Assembly (NCBI RefSeq): GCF_000016545.1
Contig: NC_009437.1
Span: 2,506,501 to 2,570,500, forward strand
Direction: 5' to 3'
From: Caldicellulosiruptor saccharolyticus DSM 8903
Lineage (GTDB): Bacteria > Bacillota > Thermoanaerobacteria > Caldicellulosiruptorales > Caldicellulosiruptoraceae
DNA: 64,000 bases
Within the stretch, counting starts at the first letter, position 1. Each line of letters opens with the position of its first letter. Below the pieces are notes generated by a model. The model was given only the letters and a program-made list of their open reading frames with translations, was not told the DNA's origin and made no database searches. Below are positions 56,991 through 64,000 of this stretch, one piece after another. The translations under genes were made by a program, and so were the position numbers.

Positions 56991-57233
56991 ATGAAATCAA
57001 CAGGTGTTGTAAGAAAGGTTGACGAGCTTGGCAGAATAGTTCTTCCTATCGAGCTCAGAAGAACTCTTGACATCGCTGAAAAAGACGCTTTAGAAATCTT
57101 TGTTGACGGTGACAAGATTATTTTAAGAAAGTATGAACCAGCTTGCATTTTCTGCGGCAATGCAAAGGATGTTATCTACTACAAGGGCAAGAACATCTGT
57201 AAAGATTGTATGGAAGAACTCAAAAAGAGCTAA
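56991..57233 (+). CDS. abrB: AbrB/SpoVT-type transition-state regulator with zinc-ribbon tail
   Basis: 80 residues. The N-terminal swapped-hairpin domain 'STGVVRKVDELGRIVLPIELRRTL' is the AbrB DNA-binding fold. The tail carries two CxxC pairs (C52/C55 and C70/C73) forming a probable zinc ribbon, as in clostridial AbrB paralogues. The ribosome binding site GGAGG precedes the ATG at 56991. The gene is monocistronic and ends in a terminator. Confidence 0.92.
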   Translation: MKSTGVVRKVDELGRIVLPIELRRTLDIAEKDALEIFVDGDKIILRKYEPACIFCGNAKDVIYYKGKNICKDCMEELKKS

Positions 57234-57261
57234 TCTGACAGCGGGAAAATATTTTTAAGTG

Positions 57262-57298
57262 AAAGGGTAGGGCTATTTTTTAAAGAGCTCTACCCTTT
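57262..57298. terminator. Terminator shared by abrB and rsmI
   Basis: AAAGGGTAG (57262-57270) pairs with CTACCCTTT (57290-57298), extended by GGCT/AGCT with one G-U pair, followed by ATTCTTTTTT on the plus strand. It overlaps the rsmI stop codon. Confidence 0.75.
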
Positions 57299-58157
57299 AT
57301 TCTTTTTTACTAAAATCCTTAATTTCAAGTGCAATTTTGTAAACCATGTTTTTGGCAACCTTCAACTCCTCAGCTACAATTTTAACAGCTTCTTTTTTGG
57401 TAAACCCTTGAGCCATCTTTTCTTTTAAACGCTTCTTAATAGATTCTACATCAAATTTTTTATCCTTTTCTTTCGCATTCTCTTCAAATCCTCTTACAAC
57501 AAGGACATATTCACCTTTGGGGGGAGTTTTCTCAAAAAAATCTATAGCCTCACGTAAGGTTGTGATCATCACACTTTCATGCACTTTTGTAATCTCTTTT
57601 ACTATGCTAATTTCTCTGTCTTCACCAAAAACAGCTGTCATCTGTGAAAGTGTATCCAAAAGCTTGTGAGGTGCCTCGTAAAATATCATTGTCCTCTTTT
57701 CAAATTTAAGACTTTCAAGTTTTTCTTTTTTTGCTCGCTTATTTTTAGGCAAAAAACCTTCAAATACAAAATTTTGAGTATTCTGACCCGATATCACCAA
57801 AGCACATACAAAGGCACAAGGCCCGGGAATCACTGTTACTTCAATTCCTTCTTTTATACATCTTCTTACAAGTTCATATCCAGGGTCTGAGATAAGTGGC
57901 ATTCCTGCATCTGAAACCAGAGCAATCTTTTTACCGTTTTTAAGCTCTTGTATTATTCTATCTTCTTTCTCTTCTGGGCTAAACTCATGGTAAGAAACAA
58001 GCCTTTTTTTAATTCCAAAGTGGTTCAAAAGCTTTATTGTAACTCTTGTATCCTCGCAAGCTATAAAGTCTACTATATTTAGAGTATCTAATGCTCTTTT
58101 TGACATATCATCAAGGTTTCCAATTGGTGTTCCAACAATAAATAGCTTTCCACTCAC
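57297..58157 (-). CDS. rsmI: 16S rRNA (cytidine1402-2'-O)-methyltransferase
   Basis: 286 residues of the tetrapyrrole-methylase fold: 'LFIVGTPIGNLDDMSKRALDTL' at the N-terminus, 'IACEDTRVTIKLLNHFGI', 'LVSDAGMPLISDPGYELV' and 'VIPGPCAFVCALVISG' are RsmI signatures. The start is GTG at 58157. It sits 6 bp behind the methyltransferase gene at 58164, in one operon. Confidence 0.95.
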   Translation of the reverse strand: MSGKLFIVGTPIGNLDDMSKRALDTLNIVDFIACEDTRVTIKLLNHFGIKKRLVSYHEFSPEEKEDRIIQELKNGKKIALVSDAGMPLISDPGYELVRRCIKEGIEVTVIPGPCAFVCALVISGQNTQNFVFEGFLPKNKRAKKEKLESLKFEKRTMIFYEAPHKLLDTLSQMTAVFGEDREISIVKEITKVHESVMITTLREAIDFFEKTPPKGEYVLVVRGFEENAKEKDKKFDVESIKKRLKEKMAQGFTKKEAVKIVAEELKVAKNMVYKIALEIKDFSKKE

Positions 58158-58163
58158 TACTGC

Positions 58164-58877
58164 TCACTCCGCATCTTCTTTTTGAAGTTCACCATAATAC
58201 CCCATCTCATCCACAAAAAGTGGTTTGTCCACCTTAAGTGTACACTGTTTGCCCTTTTTTGCCTCAATCAAAACAAGTGAAGACTCTTTATCCTTATTTT
58301 GATGCACAAATCTTATAAGGCTTGGTTCTAACTTGTAAAGTCTCAAATAATAAAGAGCATCAGTTAACCTGTCGCTTCTGTAGACCATATAAAACCTTCC
58401 ACCAAATTTTAGAATCTGCATAGCACTTTTTACAACATCTTCGATTGTACACATAATCTCATGGCGAGCTATGGCTTTTTTAATATTTGGATTGATTGTA
58501 CCGCTGTTCACTTTTCTATAAGGTGGATTTGTAAACACAACATTGGCAAACTCTGAACCAAAGATTTTAAGAGCGTCTTTTAGGTCTGCATTTATCACCT
58601 CAATCTTGTCTTGAAGGTTGTTGATATTTCTGTTGAGAATTGCAAGCTCACATACCTCTTTTTGAATCTCTAAAGCGTACAGTTTTTTGAACTTTTTGTT
58701 CTTTGCCCAAAGTAGAATAGGAATTATCAAGTTACCCGTCCCAAACTCAACCACAATGTCATTTTTCTTTACTTCAATAAAATCACTGAGTACTACCGCA
58801 TCAGTTCCATATAGGAAAAAATCTGTATCTTGATATATTGAAAAGTTGCCTATCTTTAAATTTTCCTTTCTAAGCAT
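58164..58877 (-). CDS. TrmN6-like tRNA(Val) adenine-N6 methyltransferase
   Basis: 237 residues of class I SAM-dependent methyltransferase: 'IVVEFGTGNLIIPILLW' (motif I) and the N6-adenine signature 'VVFTNPPYRK' (motif IV). The TrmN6/YabB group is commonly found immediately upstream of rsmI in Firmicutes, as here. Confidence 0.88.
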   Translation of the reverse strand: MLRKENLKIGNFSIYQDTDFFLYGTDAVVLSDFIEVKKNDIVVEFGTGNLIIPILLWAKNKKFKKLYALEIQKEVCELAILNRNINNLQDKIEVINADLKDALKIFGSEFANVVFTNPPYRKVNSGTINPNIKKAIARHEIMCTIEDVVKSAMQILKFGGRFYMVYRSDRLTDALYYLRLYKLEPSLIRFVHQNKDKESSLVLIEAKKGKQCTLKVDKPLFVDEMGYYGELQKEDAE

Positions 58878-58952
58878 AGCCTTACCTCTTTGTACTAAAA
58901 CTTCTTTAATTTACAGTCTTGATTTTTTCTCTAAAATTCTATATGAACAGTG

Positions 58953-58980
58953 TTGTTTTTTTGTGCAAAAGCATTATAAT
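58953..58980 (+). promoter_or_regulatory. Promoter of the response regulator gene
   Basis: TTGTTT (58953-58958), 16 bp, TATAAT (58975-58980). The -35 is weak, the -10 perfect. A palindromic site follows at 59004-59018. Confidence 0.5.
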
Positions 58981-59003
58981 ATATTATAGTGTCCTTGAAA
59001 ATA

Positions 59004-59018
59004 TTTGACAATGTCAAA
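59004..59018. promoter_or_regulatory. Palindromic operator candidate before the response regulator
   Basis: TTTGACAATGTCAAA is a 7-1-7 perfect palindrome between the promoter and the AGAGGAG ribosome binding site. Its position in the early transcribed region fits a repressor site or autoregulation. Confidence 0.5.
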
Positions 59019-59031
59019 GAGGAGATTTGTT

Positions 59032-59418
59032 ATGAAGATCTGTATTGTAGATGATGCCCAATTTATAAGGCAAATTCTAAAAGACATATTCATATCACTA
59101 GGGCATCAGGTTATTGCAGAATTTTCATCAGCTTCACAGCTTATCGAAAATGTTGAGGACCTAAAACCTGATATTGTCACACTTGATATCACAATGCCTG
59201 ATATGGACGGGCTCACCGCAACTCGCATCTTAAAAAATATCATTCCTGATGTTAAGGTTATTATAATCTCTGCAATATCTCAGCCAGATATTGAAAAAGA
59301 AGCCAAGAAATGTGGAGCATATGAGTTTGTGCGAAAGCCATTTTCAAAACTTGCAATTGAGCACATAATAAAACAAATAGAAGATGAACAAAACAGCAAA
59401 AACGGGGCTATAAAATAA
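59032..59418 (+). CDS. CheY-like stand-alone response regulator
   Basis: 128 residues from the ATG at 59032, which follows AGAGGAG; the frame runs upstream to 59005 but that part covers the operator and binding site. Receiver domain with the acidic pair D7/D8 in 'IVDDAQ', phosphoacceptor D52 in 'VTLDITMPDMDG', Thr/Ser switch in 'IISAIS', and Lys in 'FVRKPF'. No output domain. It could act in chemotaxis or signalling; no partner kinase is adjacent. Confidence 0.93.
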   Translation: MKICIVDDAQFIRQILKDIFISLGHQVIAEFSSASQLIENVEDLKPDIVTLDITMPDMDGLTATRILKNIIPDVKVIIISAISQPDIEKEAKKCGAYEFVRKPFSKLAIEHIIKQIEDEQNSKNGAIK

Positions 59419-59427
59419 AATAGCCCC
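59404..59427 (+). terminator. Terminator of the response regulator gene
   Basis: GGGGCTA (59404-59410) and TAGCCCC (59421-59427) form a 7-bp stem, followed by ATTATGGTTTTT. The stem overlaps the last codons of the gene. Confidence 0.6.
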
Positions 59428-59465
59428 ATTATGGTTTTTACTAGTTTTTTGTTTTTGTATAATGC

Positions 59466-60899
59466 TCAAAAATACAAATCCCTGTCACCTTGTCGTATCA
59501 TTTCAAGCCTTTTTTCTGTTTCTTTTCTCATCTTTTCATCTTTTATTTGATTTAAGCTATCATATATTAATTTCCTCCCAATTTCCTTAGTTTTCTCAGA
59601 ACCATAGTCCTCTAAGTATTCCATAAAAGTCAAAAGCGCATTTGGTGTGCAAAAGTCTTGAATATCACCTGTCTTTGCATATTGCATAAACAAATCCCCA
59701 GTTCTTCCTCTTCTGTAGCAAGCTGTACAGTAGCTTGGAATATAACCAGCCTCACAAAGAGTTCTTATTACCTCATCAGGACTTCTTTTGTCCTCAACTT
59801 CAAACTGTGCAAGGTCTTCATCTAAATCACCAGTCGATTTTCCTTGGTACTCAAGTGTATATCCACCAACACCTGTACAAGACCCAGCACTAATTTGAGA
59901 AATTCCAAGGTCAATTACCTCTTCTCTAAACCCAGGTCTTTCTCTTGTTGATAAAATCATGCCAGTGTAGGGCACAGCAAGTCGAATTATTGCAACAATT
60001 TTTTTGAACTCGTCATCAGATACTAAATATGGATATTTCTCTTTTGTCACCTCAACACCTTCGGCAGGTCTAATCCTTGGCACAGAAATTGTATGCGGTC
60101 CAACACCAAACCTTTCTTCTAAATGCTTTGCATGTAAAATCAATCCTACAACCTCAAACTTGTAATCATAAAGCCCAAACAAAACCCCTAAACCAACATC
60201 ATCAATTCCGCCTTGCATAGCTCTGTCCATTGCCATTGTATGCCAGTCATAGTCTGACTTTGGCCCCTCAGGGTGCATGTATTCATATGTTGGGCGATGA
60301 TATGTCTCTTGGAAAAGTACATATGTGCCAATTTTCGCTTCTTTTAACATTCTGTACTCTTCTATTGTTGTCGCTGCAATGTTTACATTCACTCTTCTGA
60401 TATTGCCTTTTTCTTTGTAAACAGAGTATATAGTGTTTATGGCATCTATAACATATTCAATTGGAGCTTCTTTGGGGTCTTCGCCAAGCTCAAGAGCAAT
60501 TCTTTTGTGCCCAAGAGATTCAATTATCTCAACCTCTTTTCGTATCTCATCCATAGTAAGTTTTCTTCTTTTCATTTTAGTGTTTGATCTGTGATAGCCA
60601 CAATAGCGGCAATTATTTACGCAAAAGTTGCTGATATAAAGCGGGGCAAAAAGAACAATTCTCTTTCCATAGATTCTTTCTTTTACCTGCTTTGCAGCTC
60701 TGAAAAGTTTTTCTAAAAGGTCTTTATCCTCCACATAAAGAAGCGCTGCAACCTCTTCTGGCTCAAGTCCGTGCAGATTCAATGCTTTTTGAATTATATC
60801 TTCTGCCCTATCTTGGTTTTGTTTTCCCTTTTCAAGAATTTCAAAAACCATCTCATCATTTATAAACTCAGCTCTTTCCCACTGGTCTTTTTTGAACAT
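59466..60899 (-). CDS. hydG: [FeFe]-hydrogenase maturase HydG
   Basis: About 477 residues from the ATG at 60899 (MFKKDQ); the frame continues 6 codons upstream. Radical-SAM cluster motif 'FCVNNCRYC' (CxxxCxxC), TIM barrel, and the C-terminal Cys cluster 'SYCTACYRRGRTG...DFC' that holds the second, dangler-iron cluster. It converts tyrosine to CO and cyanide for the H-cluster. It is co-transcribed with the small TM1266-type gene just upstream. Confidence 0.95.
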   Translation of the reverse strand: MFKKDQWERAEFINDEMVFEILEKGKQNQDRAEDIIQKALNLHGLEPEEVAALLYVEDKDLLEKLFRAAKQVKERIYGKRIVLFAPLYISNFCVNNCRYCGYHRSNTKMKRRKLTMDEIRKEVEIIESLGHKRIALELGEDPKEAPIEYVIDAINTIYSVYKEKGNIRRVNVNIAATTIEEYRMLKEAKIGTYVLFQETYHRPTYEYMHPEGPKSDYDWHTMAMDRAMQGGIDDVGLGVLFGLYDYKFEVVGLILHAKHLEERFGVGPHTISVPRIRPAEGVEVTKEKYPYLVSDDEFKKIVAIIRLAVPYTGMILSTRERPGFREEVIDLGISQISAGSCTGVGGYTLEYQGKSTGDLDEDLAQFEVEDKRSPDEVIRTLCEAGYIPSYCTACYRRGRTGDLFMQYAKTGDIQDFCTPNALLTFMEYLEDYGSEKTKEIGRKLIYDSLNQIKDEKMRKETEKRLEMIRQGDRDLYF

Positions 60900-60920
60900 T
60901 TTCAAACCACACTCCAATCT

Positions 60921-61166
60921 TTATTTTGTAAGAGCACTTTTTACCTTAACACCGCTCAAAGCACCAAGCTTTCCTGTGAGCGCACCAATCTCATCAGTTG
61001 TTCCATCAACTATTAGCGAGATTACACAAAGCCCTCTTTCTCTATACGGGATACCCATTCTGCCAACAATAATCTCACCATGTTCACTTAGGATTTTGTT
61101 GAGCTTATCTGACACCTCTTTTCTGTTTTCAACAACAATTCCAATAACACCAATTCTCCTTTCCAT
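60921..61166 (-). CDS. TM1266-type iron-only hydrogenase system regulator
   Basis: 81 residues with an ACT/ferredoxin-like fold: 'RRIGVIGIVVENRKEVSDKLNKILSEHGEIIVGRMGIPYRERGL' matches the small NikR-C/ACT-type proteins encoded next to hydrogenase maturases. Spacing to hydG is about 20 bp. The long structured leader upstream (61191-61323) suggests RNA-level control. Confidence 0.88.
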   Translation of the reverse strand: MERRIGVIGIVVENRKEVSDKLNKILSEHGEIIVGRMGIPYRERGLCVISLIVDGTTDEIGALTGKLGALSGVKVKSALTK

Positions 61167-61190
61167 AAAAGCACCATTCTCCTTTAATGT

Positions 61191-61323
61191 AAAAATAAAA
61201 AATCCACCTCTCCTGACCTTTTACGTGTCCAAAGCCTCATCTTTAGCCAAAAGAGGTGGATATCTTTCTTTTCATCTTTCACATCCCCTCCTTATCAGGC
61301 CATTTTGCCCTCTAAGTCAGGAG
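61191..61323 (-). promoter_or_regulatory. Structured attenuator-like leader of the TM1266-hydG operon
   Basis: The minus-strand RNA can form a closing stem CTCCTGAC/GTCAGGAG (61316-61323 with 61210-61217), or an intrinsic terminator ATCCACCTCT/AGAGGTGGAT (61252-61261 with 61202-61211) followed by a U-run. The two stems overlap by 2 nt and cross, so they exclude each other. A leader peptide (MKRKISTSFG, 61243-61275) has an excellent AAGGAGGGG site, and its codons cover the 5' half of the terminator. A TATAAT at 61344-61349 provides a -10. I do not recognise a known riboswitch class. Confidence 0.6.
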
Positions 61324-61526
61324 CAAATATTTTATTTGTTAATATTATAACATACTTTTTAGAATATTAAAAGTGCACTATTGAGGATTTTTTCTTTTTT
61401 GTGAATTCAAGATGTGAGAAAGAAGGTTGTTGATATTATTTCATTTAAACAATAATTCAAATGATATATAATATAATAAACATGCTCAGCAATATTTTTT
61501 CCTTCTAAAAAAGGAGCTGGTTTTTT

Positions 61527-62624
61527 ATGATATTTTTTACCATTTTCATCCTGGGCATAGCTTCGGGATTTCTCCTTTTCTCAAAAATATTTCTAGCAGA
61601 CACTAAGGACGATTCTCTTGAACTAAATCAGAAGATTTCAGTAATAATACCTGCTCGGAATGAAGAGAAAAATCTGCCTTATTTGCTCAAAAGTCTTTTT
61701 AGTCAAACTATTGTTCCCGATGAAATAATAGTTGTAGATGATTTTTCTGAGGATAATACTTCTAAGATTGCCAGAGAATTTGGCGTTAAATTAATTAAGA
61801 ACCCTCCTTTGCCTACAGGCTGGACAGGTAAAAATTGGGCTCTTTGGAATGGGTATTTAAACTCAACAGGTGATATACTGATATTCCTAGATGCTGATGT
61901 GAGATTATCCAAAGATGGTATAGAAAGAATTGTAAAAACCCTTTTTTCAACAAATGGTGCAATTTCGGTTATACCATATCATAAGACAGAGCAGTTTTAT
62001 GAAAGATTGTGTTTAATTGTTAATATTCTCGGTGTGTTTGCTTTTATGTCACCATATGAAAGAAAGAGCAGAAGCAAAGGAATGTATGGTTCATGTATAG
62101 CAGTTTTTAGAAAAGACTACGAAAAGGTTGGCGGGCACAAACGTATATGTAGCATAGTAACAGATGATTTAAGTCTTGGCAAGCTATTTTGCGCAAATGG
62201 TATAAGAGTTGAAAATTTTTTAGGATACGATACTGTAGCATTCAGAATGTACCCAAATGGAATGAAAAGCCAGCTTGAAGGAATTGCAAAGAGTGCGGCA
62301 TTGAGCATGCAGCTTTTAAATACAAAGACAGTCTTTTTAATTGCTCTGTGGGCTTTTGGACTTGTCTTAACAGGTTTCTTAACACCCATTTTGCTGTACA
62401 TTCATCATCCTTTAGCAACTAAATTTTTGATAGGCTATATTCTTTATGTTTTTCAGATATTATACCTTCAAATATATATAGGTAATTTTGGCATTGTACT
62501 TCCCATACTGTACTTTATTCCTACTGCGTATTTTTTATTAATGCTTTTGTACTCTTTTTATCAAGTAAAGTTTATTAGAAGTGTTTACTGGAAAGGAAGA
62601 CAAATTAAAGTAGGGGGTAAATGA
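61527..62624 (+). CDS. Membrane GT2-family glycosyltransferase
   Basis: 365 residues. N-terminal membrane segment, then GT-A domain: 'VSVIIPARNEEKNLP'-type start ('ISVIIPARNEEKNLPYLLKS'), 'IVVDDFSEDNT', DxD in 'IFLDADVRLS', and three to four C-terminal membrane helices (about 275-355). It resembles the CrtQ-like group that glycosylates carotenoid-type or lipid acceptors. It overlaps the following plsY-like gene by 4 bp (ATGA). Confidence 0.85.
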   Translation: MIFFTIFILGIASGFLLFSKIFLADTKDDSLELNQKISVIIPARNEEKNLPYLLKSLFSQTIVPDEIIVVDDFSEDNTSKIAREFGVKLIKNPPLPTGWTGKNWALWNGYLNSTGDILIFLDADVRLSKDGIERIVKTLFSTNGAISVIPYHKTEQFYERLCLIVNILGVFAFMSPYERKSRSKGMYGSCIAVFRKDYEKVGGHKRICSIVTDDLSLGKLFCANGIRVENFLGYDTVAFRMYPNGMKSQLEGIAKSAALSMQLLNTKTVFLIALWAFGLVLTGFLTPILLYIHHPLATKFLIGYILYVFQILYLQIYIGNFGIVLPILYFIPTAYFLLMLLYSFYQVKFIRSVYWKGRQIKVGGK

Positions 62625-63253
62625 AAATGCTTGCTGCAATCACTCTTTTGGAATTTTTCTGCGGGTCGCTGATGTTCTCCTACTGGCTTGGAAAGCTTGT
62701 TAAAAAGGATATAACAGCAGTTGGCGACGGAAATCCAGGAGCTTTTAACCTAATTCAGGCAGCTGGAGTTAAAATTGGGCTTTTGGGAGTATTCCTCGAT
62801 TTTGCAAAAGGTTATTTTCCTCTTGTTTATTTTGTTGAAAAGGGATACCTGCCAAAGTCATACATTATCCCTGCTGCAATTGCACCTATCTTGGGACATG
62901 CATTTTCGCCTTTTTTGAGATTTAAAGGAGGAAAATCCATTGCAACTACATTTGGAGTGTGGAGTGCAACAACCAAGTTTAGAGTGTCTTTTTTCTATGC
63001 AATTGTTTTAGCACTTCTTTTTGTAATCGCAAAAAAGCTAAAGCACGGCGGCTCTACCACAACCGAAGAAGACGCTTTCATGGTTGTGTTAGGATTTTTG
63101 ATTGTAGGTGTTTACCTTTATCTTCTTGATTTTTCTGCATACCTTTTGACACTTTGGTTTTTAAATTTGCTTGTTATGGTCTATAAGAATAAAGAAAAGC
63201 TCTCAACATTCTACTCTGCTATTACAAACAAAGAGCATGAATTGAAGAAATAA
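62621..63253 (+). CDS. plsY: PlsY-type glycerol-3-phosphate acyltransferase
   Basis: 210 residues and about six membrane helices. The three PlsY motifs are present: 'GDGNPGAFNLIQAAG', 'GHAFSPFLRFKGGKSIATTFG' and an N-terminal 'GSLMFSYWLGK'. It acylates glycerol-3-phosphate from acyl-phosphate. It is slightly diverged (NPGAFN for the usual NPGATN). Translational coupling to the GT2 gene suggests a lipid or glycolipid pathway. Confidence 0.9.
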   Translation: MKMLAAITLLEFFCGSLMFSYWLGKLVKKDITAVGDGNPGAFNLIQAAGVKIGLLGVFLDFAKGYFPLVYFVEKGYLPKSYIIPAAIAPILGHAFSPFLRFKGGKSIATTFGVWSATTKFRVSFFYAIVLALLFVIAKKLKHGGSTTTEEDAFMVVLGFLIVGVYLYLLDFSAYLLTLWFLNLLVMVYKNKEKLSTFYSAITNKEHELKK

Positions 63254-63344
63254 ACTATTAATAGCCAATTGTTCAACATTTAGTAACTTTTCCTCTGAAA
63301 ATGTTTTATATTCTAAACAACGACTTTGTTTTTGTAAATAATAA

Positions 63345-64000
<656 letters not shown>

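Noticed and set aside
61191-61323. Known riboswitch or T-box upstream of the TM1266-hydG genes
   Set aside because: Signature motifs of the classes I know (for example the T-box AGGGTGG element or TPP CTGAGA) are absent, so I report it only as an unclassified structured leader.

Overview
The window is AT-rich, gene-dense DNA from a thermophilic, plant-biomass-degrading Firmicute, most likely a Caldicellulosiruptor species. The basis is the combination of CBM22-GH10, GH39 and multidomain GH43 xylanolytic genes, a CBM3 cellulase remnant, a type I-B CRISPR system with a 'CTATGAGGG' repeat core, an HydG/TM1266-type hydrogenase maturation pair and an AbrB regulator behind tandem 0A boxes. The species cannot be fixed from the sequence alone.

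Layout. (1) 1-1504: 3' part of a TPR protein. (2) 1953-6801: a scar of nested insertion sequences. A truncated CBM3 module, an IS256-family element, a decapitated IS21 element (istB'/istA') and an IS481-like element inside istA lie back to back. (3) 6822-18101: a very large CRISPR array, 142 repeats by hand count, read on the minus strand from a leader at about 18102-18309. It is split at 13518/15505 by an IS110-family element that landed inside a repeat. (4) 18310-26809: a minus-strand cas operon in the order cas6-cas8-cas7-cas5-cas3-cas4-cas1-cas2 (type I-B, Tneap-like). cas2 appears frameshifted at its start codon. (5) 27065-27346: a second, short, decaying array with its own leader. The two leaders share a pair of motifs at the same spacing. 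(6) 27794-30698: an FMN reductase-family protein and an M23/LysM/G5 envelope protein.

(7) 30869-56389: a roughly 25 kb minus-strand xylan utilisation cluster of 15 genes. It begins with a sigma-A-type promoter at about 56523-56552 and a giant carbohydrate-binding solute-binding protein. It then carries two permease pairs, an NHL-propeller/Yip1 membrane protein, a DUF5696 protein and a second solute-binding protein bracketed by RNA hairpins. The enzymes follow: GH43-GH43, CBM22-GH10, GH39, cytoplasmic GH10, CE1-like esterase, a frameshifted GH10 lipoprotein and another GH39. Together these genes would cut arabinoxylan outside the cell, import oligosaccharides through two CUT1-type transporters, whose shared ATPase is not in the window, and finish hydrolysis inside.

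(8) 56678-63253: housekeeping genes abrB, rsmI, a TrmN6-like methyltransferase, a CheY-like regulator, hydG with its TM1266-type partner behind a structured attenuator-like leader, a GT2 and plsY. (9) 63402-64000: 5' part of a GH13 alpha-glucosidase-type enzyme.

The features that seem least ordinary are a spacer that encodes an intrinsic terminator in the direction of pre-crRNA transcription, the IS110 insertion in a CRISPR repeat with a Shine-Dalgarno-sequestering hairpin facing array transcription, the shared leader architecture, repeat-variant 'time stamps' at the leader end, and the ABC/NHL-Yip1/DUF5696 assembly.
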